Shown piece after piece: positions 31,685 through 42,463 of a DNA stretch of 64,000 nt. A program made the position numbers and the translations under genes. How positions within the stretch are numbered: the stretch's first letter is position 1; each line of letters starts with the position of its first letter. The notes below the pieces were generated by a model. The model was not told where the DNA came from. It did not search any database and saw nothing but the letters and a program-made list of their open reading frames with translations. The DNA lies in the NCBI GenBank assembly GCA_006176705.1, contig QRFJ01000060.1, positions 684,798 to 748,797 of the forward strand, read 5' to 3'. Source of the stretch: Cocos nucifera (taxonomy: Eukaryota; Streptophyta; Magnoliopsida; Arecales; Arecaceae).

Positions 31685-33265
31685 TATTTATTCAGAAATG
31701 AGGCATCCTTCTTGTGGCTATACTCATTTGAAAATGAGGCACCCATCCCATGACTATACTCATTTGAAAACGACGTATCATTGAAGTCTTCTTCGTATGG
31801 CTATACTCATTCGAAAATGAGGCGTCCTTCTTGCAACTATACTTATTCGAAAATGAGGCATCGCTAATAACTTTTTCATATGGACGAGGCATCATTGAGG
31901 TCTTCTTCGTATAGCTATACTCATTCAAAAATGAGGTGCCCTTCTTGTGACTATGCTCATTCGAGAATGAGGCATCGCTGAGAACTTTTTTGTGTAGCTA
32001 TACCTATTTGAAAATGAGATGCCCTTCCCACGACTATACTTGTTTGAAAATGAGGCATTGCTAAGTCTTCTTTGTATGGCTATACTCGTTTGAAAATAAG
32101 GCACCCTTCCTATGATAATATACTCGTTCGAAAATGAGGCATTGCTGAGGTTTCTTCGTATGGCCATACTTATTTGAAAATGAGGTGTCCTTCTTGTAAC
32201 TATACTTGTTCGAAAATGAGGCATCGCTGAGGTCTTCTTTGTATGGCTATACTTGTTTAGAAATGAGGCACCCATCCCATGACTTTACTCATTCGAAAAT
32301 AAGGCATCGCTAAGATCTTCTTTGTATAGCTATAATTGTTTGGAAACAAGACACCCTTCCTACGACTAGTTCAGAAATGAGGCATTGCTACAGTCTTCTT
32401 TGTATGGCTATTATCACACCCCAAGCAATTATAATAAACAACAAATTTTTCTCCCACAAAGAAGGCAGTCCAAACGAAGCCCAAACAGCCTATTCGAGCC
32501 TTAAACCATGTGGCCCAAAATGCTATAGCCCAAGTTAATTTGGTTGAATACTTTAAGTCTTATATATGGGATTGTTTTATTTCTTTTAGTTAGCATGGGA
32601 CTATCACAAACTCCCCCACTTTAATTTCTGACGTCCTCATCAGGATCCTTTTGGTCCCAATAACCTCTTCCAGTATACATCCATGTGAGACTCTAGAGGC
32701 AAACCCATCATGCCACTGTCACCATCCTTGGTGGTCAACCTCCCTCCATCGGATCAAGGGTACGTCATCGGGATGCACAGTCTATTCCAGCATGGCCCCA
32801 CATGATAGTATCCTCAAGAGTGGCTCTGATACCATTTGTCACGTCCCAAGCAATTATAATAAACAATAAAATTTTCTTCCTCAAAGAAGGTAGCCCAAAC
32901 AAAGCCCAAACAGTCTATTTGGGTCTTAAACCATACGGCCCAAAAAGCTATAGCCCAAGTTAATTTGGTTGAATACTTTAAGTCTTATATATGGGATTAT
33001 TTTATTTCTTTTAGTTGGTATGGGACTATCACAACTATATTTATTTGGAAATAAGGTACCCTTCCCATGATTATACTCATTTGAAAATGAGGCGTTGCTG
33101 AGGTCTTCTTTGTAAAGCTATACTCATTCAAAAATGAGGCACCCTCCCTACGACTATACTCGTTCAAAAATAAGACATTGTTAAGGTCCTCTTTGTATAG
33201 CTATACTCATTTAAAAATGAGATGCCCTTCCCATGACTATACTCATTTGGAAACGAGATGTTGTC
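31685..33265 (-). repeat. Tandem repeat array inside the Gypsy element (split by a TRIM)
   Basis: About 960 bp of repeats, excluding the TRIM at 32,412-33,033. Two alternating sub-units give a roughly 80-90 bp higher-order period. One reads GCACCCTTCCCATGACTATA, the other GCATCGCTGAGGTCTTCTTT followed by GTATGGCTATA. Each ends in CTCATTCGAAAATGAG, itself a near-palindrome. On the minus strand long parts are open and give repeated peptides like ASFSNEYSHTKKTS (frames 31,928-31,692 and 32,275-31,925). It lies between integrase and the antisense gene, where Tat-lineage elements often carry variable tandem repeats. Confidence 0.85.
32412..33033 (-). mobile_element. TRIM (miniature LTR element) nested in the tandem array
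   Basis: Two 197 bp LTRs (32,412-32,608 and 32,837-33,033) start TGTCACGTCCCAAGC (TATCACACCCC in the left copy) and end GGGACTATCACA; they are about 90% alike by eye. The flanks GCTAT (32,407-32,411) and ACTAT (33,034-33,038) are a 4-of-5 target duplication. On the minus strand a perfect primer-binding site TGGTATCAGAGC (32,823-32,834) is two bases from the right LTR. A purine tract (AAAGTGGGGGAGTTTG) meets the left LTR. The 228 bp interior has no coding capacity. Size and layout match TRIM elements, which rely on the proteins of other retrotransposons. Confidence 0.92.
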
Positions 33266-33269
33266 GGAG

Positions 33270-34197
33270 ATTCCACGGCTTCAATCAAGGTCCTTTTTAT
33301 TCCAGATAGTTCGATAAAGACAAGATCTTTGATTATCTACAAGATTTTATAGTTAGGAAAAAAAGGGATTTTATTAAAAATTCTCATTTACATTCATTAA
33401 TAGTACATCCACAGATTGCCTGAATTTCAAGGTCACTGTAGCGGGGTTCCATCCCGTTGTTTCAAGCAATAGGTTCCGGATTTGATGACTTCATCTACTC
33501 GATAAAGGCCTTCCCAATTAGGAGAGAGCTTTATTTGTTTATTTAGTTAAGATACCTCAGATCACCATAGTAGCAGGTCATTGACTCTAAACTTTTTGCC
33601 GCGAACATGGAAGTTGTAGTATCACACCACCCTATATTGGTAGGCTGCCATCCTTATCTAAGTTTTTTTTTTCCAAACTTCTTTGAGTATATCCAACTTT
33701 GCTTGGAGCCCTTCTGGATTGTTTTGTTCATCATAGTTCTCGACTCGTATTAAGGGAAGCCCGATCTCCATTGGGATGACCACCTCAGTTCCAAAGGAGA
33801 GGCTGAAGGAAGTCTCCATGATGAGTATTCTTTGTTTAGTTCTATAGACCCAGAGTACATGGTGAAGCTCGTCGGCTTACAATCCCTTGGCGTGATCTAA
33901 CCTAAATTTCAAACCTTGTAGAAAGGTCTGGTTAGTTACTTTGGCCTTCTCATTATCTTTGGAATGCCCTACTGATGTGAGGTGGTGTGAGATGCCCAGG
34001 TTGCAGCAGAATTTGACAAACCAGATGCCAATAAATTAGCAACCATTGTCAGTAATCAGCACTTGTAGGAGACCAAACCTGCATATGATGGACTTCCAAA
34101 CAAAGTCCTTTTTTTGCTTCGATGATGTGAGCCAAAGGTTTGGGTTCCACCCATTTGGTGAAATAATCGATGGCAATAAGTAGGAACTTATGTTGTC
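33270..34197 (-). pseudogene. Gypsy integrase, catalytic core and C-terminal part (3' of the split)
   Basis: Minus-strand frames read GQHKFLLIAIDYFTKWVEPK (the first catalytic Asp region), then ITDNG (second Asp), HHLTSVGHSKDNEKAKVTNQ (third-site region), and ADELHHVLWVYRTKQR with SFSLSFGTEVVIPMEIGLP. These are standard Tat-type integrase landmarks in order. In the third region the usual PQANGQAE reads as HSKDNEKAK, so the catalytic Glu appears to be retained or nearly so. Stops and frameshifts lie between segments. The N-terminal part of the same integrase lies at 50,094-50,640; 15.9 kb of nested elements separate them. Confidence 0.8.
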
Positions 34198-36986
34198 CTG
34201 ATTGATGAAAAGTATGCAGAATTTCGTACTTACATTTCAAAACTTTTTCGAAATAAAATGCAGTGGAAGATGCAGATTAAACTATTTAATCTATAAAAGC
34301 ATATAATCTAATTATTAAACCCTACATCTAGGATCTATAACATATCATAATGCATATATAAATTTAAAAATAAATATTTTGATATTGATCAAATTAATAT
34401 CCTAGATCTAGAATAGTTTTAGATCTAAATCCTAGATCGTATCTAGGTGAAGAAGAGATCAGATCTCTTACCTTCGCACGGATCGAGAACTCCATGATTG
34501 ATTCAATTATAATTATTTATTTTTCGGAGCCACACACACATCTAGCCTCTATAGATAATCCATACGAAGCTGCAAACACAAATCGAAGGTTCATCGAATA
34601 AAAATCTGCTCGAAGTTCTAGCTTCTCGTAGATCCCTCCTGATGGTTAATCTAAAAATTATTCTTCTGATCTCTTGGACACTCCAAGAGATGAAAAACAC
34701 AAGGAGGAATAAGAGAAAAGTCCAATCTTTAGATCTTTCAAAAATCAAAAATAAAAATATATGAGAAAAACTTTAAGATAAGATAAATCTTCTCTTTTAG
34801 GACATCAATGATTAATGTCCTGAAAACATCTCTATGTTAGGACAAGAGGAGACCTTCTCCTCTAGATTTTTTTTATATTTTCAGATCTAACATTCTCTGA
34901 TTTTTCTCATAGAAAAATTTTATAAATAAATAGAGAAGAAGGGTTCTCCAAGAAATCCTAAAAGAAGATATTTCTTCTCTTTCTTTTTCTCTTATTAGGA
35001 CATGATTAGATATTTCTTCTCTTTCTTTTTCTCTCATTAGGACATGATCAAATCATGTCCAAGAAGGATCACCATATCCCAACACCTTGGAGCACTCATC
35101 CCCATGCCCTCTCTCTCTCTCTCTCAAATTTTTATCACATAAAAATACATAGAGGAGTAAGAAAGAAAATACTTAAAAGAAAAACCAAGAGAAGACAATC
35201 TTCTCTTACCTTTGTCCCCTCAAGACATCAATATTTGATATCCAGATGAAGACTTTTTCTCCAAGAAATATGGCGCCTCAATCTCCCACACCAATCATCT
35301 TTCTCTCCCTTGATTTTACCATGGAATACCCAGGTTTTTTAACGCCATCCACACAAAATGGGAGGCACCTCCTATTAATATAGAAGACTAGGTCAAACCT
35401 AGTCTAATAAGGGGACTATGGAGGCGTCCAACTCTTGGACGCCTCCTTGGCTTTTGCATGAAAATAAATCATGCCAAGAGAGGGAGAATGGTGTGGAAAT
35501 CCCAAGAATAAGGCACCACAAAAATAGGGGTCGAACAAAAGGAAAAATGGCATGGTTTTTATTCCATAGAGAGAAGGGAAGAGTTTTAAACTTTTAAAAC
35601 TCTATCTTTTCATTCTATGTTTAACCAACTCAAACAAATTTCCAAATATTGTTAGAGTGTCGAATCCATCAGATTTATGTGAGAAAACTCATGCAAAAAT
35701 GAAGAATTAATGGCATGGGCTTTAATCTTTTAGATGCAAGAAAAGTGAGAGAGTCTCAGTCCAACTAGGACTCCTCTTGTTTGATTAGGTCAAAATAATT
35801 TTTAACCCAATTGAACTTAAATTAAAGTGACCTAATTAAAAGATGATCCTAGTCCAACTAGAAGCCTAATTAAATTAGTTTAAATTAAATTTAAATTTAA
35901 TTTAATTTCTAATCAAATTAAAAATTAGGTGCACTCAAGTTCTAGTTGAACTAGGACTTGTTCTTTCTTGCAATTGGCTTATCCAATAAATCAATTAGAC
36001 TTAATTAAATTAAATTTAAATTAATTTTAATTAAATATAATTCAATTAGACTTGATCTCAGCCTAATTGTTTAATCAAATTAAGTCAATTAGCAATTCAA
36101 TTGCTAATCAATCCTCCTGCAATACTTGTATTAGGTCAAATATCAATCGCATTGATTGTTTGACCTTAGAATGATTCTCAATCATTGATTATGTTGAAAA
36201 TATATACTCTTCCCACATAGATCGATGTGGCCATCGGTAATTAGTTAAGCAATAAGAAAGTATTTCTCAGAGATCTCTGTGAAAGCATGATCAAATAAAT
36301 CAAGAAATAGAGAAGAAGAGATTTTTGGGAGAAAAGAGCTTTTCTTCAGTATATTTCAACACCTTTACAATCTTGATCTATTTTCAGTATATATACTTTA
36401 CAAAGGATCAAGTCCAAGCTCATAGAAAAACTCTCCAAATTTAAACAACCCACGAAAATTGAGCCGACCCAGTTTCAGACTGAGCCGACCCAGTTGTGTA
36501 CCGTGCCAATAGCCCAAAAATGCTACTCTCTATCTAAATTTTTCTCTGAGACCTAGCCGATCCAGTCCTGTACTGAGCCAACCCAGTTTCTAATTGAGTC
36601 GGCTCAGTCTCAGAGTGAGCCGATCTAGTTTCTAAACTTTACGATTGAGACTGATTATTCTTCCGACTCACTCCCGTCTTTCCATGATCTATCTTCTCAT
36701 ATTTTTAAGACTTGAGAGTACCATTTCTAAGCTCACATTCTCCATCTTGGTGCTTTCAAGTTCTTGTGAACTCATCTCTTCTTAATAGATCCATCCATGC
36801 CACACATCTCTGAAAGCTGTCTCTAAGAAGTACCTTCGTGAGTGCATTAGACTGATTCTTCTTGGTATGAATCTTCATCAATTCCACTTCACTTTCCTCC
36901 ACCAGCTCTCAGATCCTATGGTACCTCACGTCTATATGCTTTGTACGTGCATGATAGACTAGATTCTATGCCAATAATAGAGCACT

Positions 36987-37300
36987 CTAACTATCACTAA
37001 ATAGTATAACCTTACTCTGCTCCATCCTCAACTCATCAATCAGCCTCCTAAGCCAAAGGGCTTCCTTTGCAGCCTCTGTTATCCCAATGTACTCAGCCTC
37101 TGTGGTAGACAAAACTGTGATTGGCTGAAGGATTGATCTCCAAGACACCAATCCATCATATACGCAGAAGAGGTATCCAGTAGTAGACCTCCTTGTATCA
37201 AGATCACCAACATAATTTGCATCAATAAATCCTTCCAGAGGATCTAAACCTTCACACATCTTCATAGATTATTCTTCAAATTTTTTTGACCGTCCATCAA
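36987..37300 (-). pseudogene. Copia RNase H domain
   Basis: The minus-strand frame 37,265-36,987 reads GFIDANYVGDLDTRRSTTGY, VSWRSILQPITVLSTTEAEY and EALWLRRLIDEL, ending near SDS. The first Asp (DANYVGD), the Glu in TTEAEY and the SDS Asp are all present, so the catalytic residues look kept although the frame is isolated by frameshifts. It is the C-terminal domain of the innermost Copia polyprotein. Confidence 0.85.
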
Positions 37301-37559
37301 ATATCAAACCATAATCCCTTGTTCTATGCAGATATCTCAATATCTATTTCAATGCTTTTCAGTATTCCTTCCCAGAATTAGCCATGTATCTACTAATCAT
37401 GCTCACAGCATGTGCTATATCTGATTTACAGCACATCATAATGTACATCACACTGCCTACAATATTTGCATAAGAGATTCGTTCCATTTACTCTCTCTTT
37501 TCTTCTGACTGAAGGCACTGTAACTTGGAGAGAGACATATGGCTTGATAATGGCATCTC

Positions 37560-38320
37560 TGCAGGTTTGACCTTCTCTATCCTAAATCTCTCCAGAATCT
37601 TCTGGACATACTTTTCTTATGATAAATGGAGTACTCCTGTGCACCTATCTCTGCAAATCTCTATTCCAAGGATTTTCTCAATTGGACCCAAATCTTTCAT
37701 CTCAAATTTAGATGATAATGTCATTTTCAACCTTTTCATAGCATCCATGCTTCTACTAGCTATGAGCATATCATCTACATATAATAATAGATATAGGACA
37801 TTCTCCTTATCTACATCCTTGACGTAGACATAACAATCATATTCACATCTATTGAAACCCAGGCTCAAGATAAAGTTATCAAACCTTTGATATCACTGAT
37901 GAGAGAATTATTTCAAGCCATACAAAAACTTTCTGAGTAAACACACATTTTCTTCCTGTTTCATCTTCATGAAACCATCTGGCTACTTCATATAGATTCT
38001 TTCCTCCAAAGTTCCATGAAGGAAGGCCATCTTCATGTTCATCTGTTCCAATTCCATGTTATACTATGCCACTAGTGACAGCAAAACTCGAATAGATGTA
38101 TGACGCACCATAGGAAAAAAAATTTTATGTAGTCAATTCCTTCTCTTTGTGAGTATTTCTTTGCTACCAGTCTTGCTTTGAATCTGACTCCATCTTATTC
38201 TGAAGGTGCTTCTTTCTTTGTGAACACCCACTTTGAGTCAATAGGTTGAGCACCCTCTGGAAGATCCACCAACTACCATGTCTGATTCTTTTCAAGTGAT
38301 TCCATCTCCTCCATCATGGC
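37560..38320 (-). pseudogene. Copia reverse transcriptase
   Basis: The frame 37,868-37,617 on the minus strand contains YLLLYVDDMLIASRSMDAM, with the intact catalytic YVDD box, followed by KFEMKDLGPIEKILGIEI, the standard Copia continuation. Upstream (38,320-37,880) the thumb and fingers part can be read only in pieces, e.g. near 38,090-37,990. Frameshifts make the enzyme inactive. Confidence 0.85.
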
Positions 38321-38740
38321 CTACATCCATAAATCATGATTCTCACTCTCCATGGCCTCTGTATAATTCTCTAGATTTTCATTAACAGTGATGAGTGCAT
38401 AGGAGATAATCTCATCAATGCCATATCTGATCGGTCTCCTAATAGTATGCTGGAGCTTATGCAAAGCCACTTCCACTGATACATCTCTGTTTGATGTCTG
38501 TGGCTGCTCCTACACATCGGTCTGAACTGTCGGTCCTCCATGCTGATTTTCAATCTGAGATAATACTTTTCTGCCCAGCTCCACCTCAACAGGAATACTC
38601 CTATAAGTGGATGTAACCTACATACCATCATTCTCTGATTGGCCACCGCTGTTCATCTTTATTTTTTTAGTTTCATCTATTCCAGACCTCCTTAAGATGC
38701 TCTTCTCATCAAAGATAACGTTTCTATTGATCACTAACTT

Positions 38741-39243
38741 TTATGTCTGAGAGTCCCACAGCAGGTACCCTTGACTCCTTGTGGATATCCTATGAATATC
38801 ATCTTTTGAGATTTTGGATCTAATTTGCTCCTCTCGGTTACCTCCACATGTGCATAGGTTATGCAATCGAAGACTTTCAGATGGCCAAGCTTCACCTTTT
38901 TTTACTCTAGACCTTTTTTGGAATGCCTCCATTCAGCTTATAATGAGGGGATCTATTCATAAGAAAATAAGAAAAAGTTGGAGCATCACCCCAAAAGGAC
39001 TTTAAGAGTAATATCTGCAGCCTCAAACTCCATGCCTTCTCGATCAGTGTCTGGTTCATCCTCTCTGCGACATCATTCTACTAGGAAGTCATCCTCGCCA
39101 TCTAGGAAGTCATCCTCACCGTGTAATGGCGTTTGATGCCATTTTCCTCACAGTACCTCCTGAACTTCAGGCTAGTATACTTTCCTCCATTGTCTGACCT
39201 CAGATACTTTACCTATTTTTCTAACTCCTCTACTTTAGCTCTT
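38741..39243 (-). pseudogene. Copia integrase C-terminal part, with local tandem duplication
   Basis: Continues the integrase after the frame break at 39,243: KYLRSDNGGKYTSLKF gives the second catalytic Asp region, followed by the N-to-E region VAERMNQTLIEKA. Between them about 20 bp is tandemly duplicated (39,080-39,120, CTAGGAAGTCATCCTC repeated), introducing stops. The segment 38,932-38,741 holds the C-terminal part in a shifted frame. Confidence 0.7.
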
Positions 39244-40817
39244 CAGGCTCTGAACTGGGTAAACATCTCTGATTTTTCTCTGATTAGATAAACCCACACC
39301 TTTCTTGAGAAATCATCAATGAAAGTAATAAAGTATTTTGCCCCATCTCTAGCTAATAGTCCCCATACATTCGAGTGCACTAAATTCAGTACTCCCTCGC
39401 TGCGCTTGATACTTCTGACAAACTTCATCCTATGCTGTTTGCCAAAGATACACGGCTCATAAAAATCTGTGCCCTTCTTCTTCAGGGCTGGGATCATACA
39501 TCTTCTGCTTAGTTCTATGAGCCTACGATCACTCATATGATCCATCCAATAGTGCCATAATCGATATAAAATCTGCTCCTCCTGTGCAGCTGCTAGCACA
39601 TCTGCACTATCATTTACCACTGAGCCTTCCATTCTGTAAAGATTGTTGCTCAGTCTTCTACCTCTCATCACCATCAAAGCTTCTTTGAAAATTTTCAGAC
39701 ATCCACTTCCAGTCTGGCTACTAAAAGCATAACCCTGCTCCTCCAAGTAGCCCAAAGAAATCAAATTCTTTTTCAACTTCGGTACATGTCTGACATTTGA
39801 TAATATACAAATGATCCCATCATACATCCTCATCCTGATAGAGCTAATTCTAGCTACTTTGCATGGGTGATCATCTCCAAGACTGATACTTCCACTATCG
39901 ATCTTTTGGCAGATAGCAAACCACTTTCGATGAGAAGTATAGTGGTACGAGCATGCTAAATCTAATACCCATATAGTACCGCACTCTATGGATCTATCTG
40001 ATATAACTAATAGGTCTTCTCCACTGCTCATAGAAGCTGTATCATCTTTCTTGCTGGCCTTTTCTTTTTCTGATCTCAAAAAGGGACAATCTTTCCTCAG
40101 ATGTCTAAGCTGATGATATTTATAACATTTCAATATCATCTTTCTCTGATCGCGAGACTTTGATCTGCCCTTGAATTTTTCTCTTGTCTTCTTCTTTGAT
40201 CTTTTTTGTCTTTCGTTCACAGCCAAGATCTTAGACTTAGAGTCTCCCTTATAGATCTTCTTTCTTTGCTTATTTGATCTGAGCACACCAACAACATCTT
40301 CATAGTTTAGGATCTTCTTTTCATAAACTAGAGTTGTTATGAGATCATCATACGAACCTAGGAGAGAACATAATAGCAGCAATGTCCGATCCTCCTCGTC
40401 AATCTTCACATCCAAACTCATTACCTCAGAATACACCTGATTGAACCTTTGGATATGTGCAATAAGATCTCCACCTTCGGATATCCTCAGACTGTACAAC
40501 TGTTTCTTCAACCATAGCTTGTTCGTCATATTCTTTCTCATATATGTGTTCTCCAGTCTCTCCTAGAGCCTCTTTGTCGTAGTCTCTGTGCAAACCTCGG
40601 GCAAAATCTGATCGGTCAAGCATATTTGGATTATGCTAAAAGCAATTTCCTCCAGCTCTTCCCAATTCTCAATACTAATCTTTTTCGATCTTTCTTTTGT
40701 CGAGACCTTGTAGATCCTCTGCTGAACCAATAAGTTCTTTACTCTTTGTTATCATAGGATAAAGTTTTTCTTATCATCTAACTTCTCAAAATTCATCTTG
40801 AATCCACTTGATTCCAT
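39243..40817 (-). pseudogene. Copia gag-protease-integrase polyprotein (5' part), broken
   Basis: Starts at an ATG complementary to 40,815-40,817 with a UBN2-type gag (MNFEKLDDKKNFI) but meets two consecutive stops within the first 25 codons or so. A 432-codon frame (40,541-39,243) then carries the rest of gag, with LLCSLLGSYDDLITTLVYEK and a zinc knuckle reading CYKYHQLRHLRKDC, the second Cys being lost. The protease-like WVLDLACSYHYT has Leu in place of the usual Ser/Thr after Asp. Then come integrase H/C motifs and LNLVHSNVWGLL, where the first catalytic Asp is replaced by Asn, followed by YFITFIDDFSRKVWVYLI. Three key sites are altered, so the product could not work even if translated. 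Confidence 0.88.
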
Positions 40818-42463
40818 GACTTCAAACAAGTCAAGAACAGATCACTAACACCCTTCACGATCACCCACTAGTAAAACTATCCTTCACAGAAGATCTAACT
40901 AGCCCTAGATCCTCTTTCCAAACTTCTGTATCATCATTCCTCCGTGTAAACAATCTTCACCTCAATCTAGAGACAACCATGAAGCAAACTAGAAGTTTTA
41001 GGATAAAACCTGATGCAATAGATCCTGAATGTAGTAAATCCTAGGTGTCTTCCTTCCTTCCATGCAACACTGCTCTGATACCAAATATTGAGAATATGCA
41101 CTCTTTTCATACGAATCGGCATGGCCGTCGGTGATTAGTTAAGCAATAAGAAAGTACTTCTTAGAGATCTCTATGGAAGCATGATCAAATAAATCAAGGA
41201 ATAGAGAAGAAGAGAAGAAGAGATTTTTGGAAGAAAAAAGTTTTTATTCAGTATATTTCAGCATCTTTACAATCTTGACCTATTTTCAGTATATATACTT
41301 TACAAAGGGTCAAGTTCAAGCTCATAGAAAAACTCTCCAAACCCGAATAACCCACGTACACAAAATAATAACCTACGAAAACTGAGTCGATCCAATTTTA
41401 AACTAAGCCGACTAACCAGACTGAGCTGACCTAGTTGTGTACCATGCCAATAGCCCAAAAATGCTGCTCTCTATCTGAATTTTTTTCTGAGACCTAGCCG
41501 ACCTAGTTTCCAACTAAGCCGACTCAATCTCAGAGTGAGTCGGCCTAATTTCTGAACTTTACTATTGAGATTGATTCTTCTTCCGGCTCGCTCCCATCTT
41601 TTCATGACCTATCTTCTCATATTTTCAAGACTTAGGAGTGCCACTTCTGAGCTCACAGATTAACCATCTGATCAGCTTACAATCTCTAATGTGTGTGATC
41701 CCATAGGTTCGAACCTAAATCGATAGCACATGAATCAATTTCTGTACCAATCAAAATAACCATCTAGCAATAGTACCCGACGTCCAGATAGGTTAAATGT
41801 ATGCAAAGCAACATTCTTAGAATTCTAGCCTATAGTTACCGTATAATTCATCCCTTTGACCAATAATGTTCAAGGCGACTTCGAGTAAGCTGTTAACACT
41901 CATACAAGTTATCTCTATTATGTTTCAAAATTTTGCAAATCTCGTGACTTCTCACGAGGATTATTCAGGCCTAGATTTTGCTAAATTAAAATACAATAAG
42001 ACATTCTCTTTCTGAAGTTAATCAAAAGTGGTCAATCCTATCTTGACTCATACACCGACTTCATAAGTACTTGATTATATCCAAAAACCTTTCGAACTTA
42101 TATTAGAAATATAGACAGTCTGGCTCCAAAGTATAGTGAGTTGCTTGCAAATCATCGTGGTGATCTCAGATCGGAAGAATACTTATATTCATTGGTCTTA
42201 GCTAGCTACTCTTGATGGTAGAGTGCTACATTGATCACGTCCTTATTAATAACTTATCATTTGATCATGAACAGTTTAAAAACAATCCAATAAATTCTTC
42301 TTTATTGATTGATTATAGTTCTAAGAACTTTTAGGAGTTTATTTAAGAAAGATAAAACTTTTTATGATGAACCAGCCAAATAACTATTATTATTAGATAA
42401 TTCATATATAAGTTTCAATCATCTATAACTTAGATGATTGGCTTTAGGATACATTTTTCAATA

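Larger units (their letters stand above)
36192..41657 (-). mobile_element. Complete but dead Copia element, innermost of the nest
   Basis: 5,466 bp with LTRs of 546 bp (36,192-36,737) and 562 bp (41,096-41,657), plus-strand ends TGTTGAAAATAT and GAGCTCACA, and an identical GATTA target duplication (36,187-36,191 and 41,658-41,662). On the minus strand the primer-binding site TGGTATCAGAGC (41,082-41,093) is near-adjacent to the 5' LTR, and the purine tract CCAAGATGGAGAA meets the 3' LTR at about 36,738-36,750. Gag, protease, integrase, reverse transcriptase and RNase H follow in Copia order. The LTRs differ at roughly 10% by eye, and every gene has lesions. Confidence 0.93.
34203..42463 (-). 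repeat. 3' LTR of the middle Copia-like element, split at 36,191
   Basis: Matches 47,241-50,088 along its length: the shared TCGAGAACT-CATGATTGATT block near 34,490, the AGAGGAGACCTTCTCCTCTAG block near 34,846, and the AT-rich palindromic stretch at 35,875-36,070. The match breaks at 36,191, where a complete Copia sits, and resumes at 41,663 with ACCATCTGATCAGCTTAC. Confidence 0.85.

Noticed and set aside
31685..33265. Regular repeats considered as a CRISPR array
   Set aside because: Repeats and spacers are both repetitive and degenerate, no cas genes, eukaryotic context; it is a tandem array inside a retrotransposon.
34542..35249. Short frames in the 2.8 kb LTR (34,542-34,748; 35,055-35,249)
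   Set aside because: Not conserved in the sister LTR and no recognisable domain.
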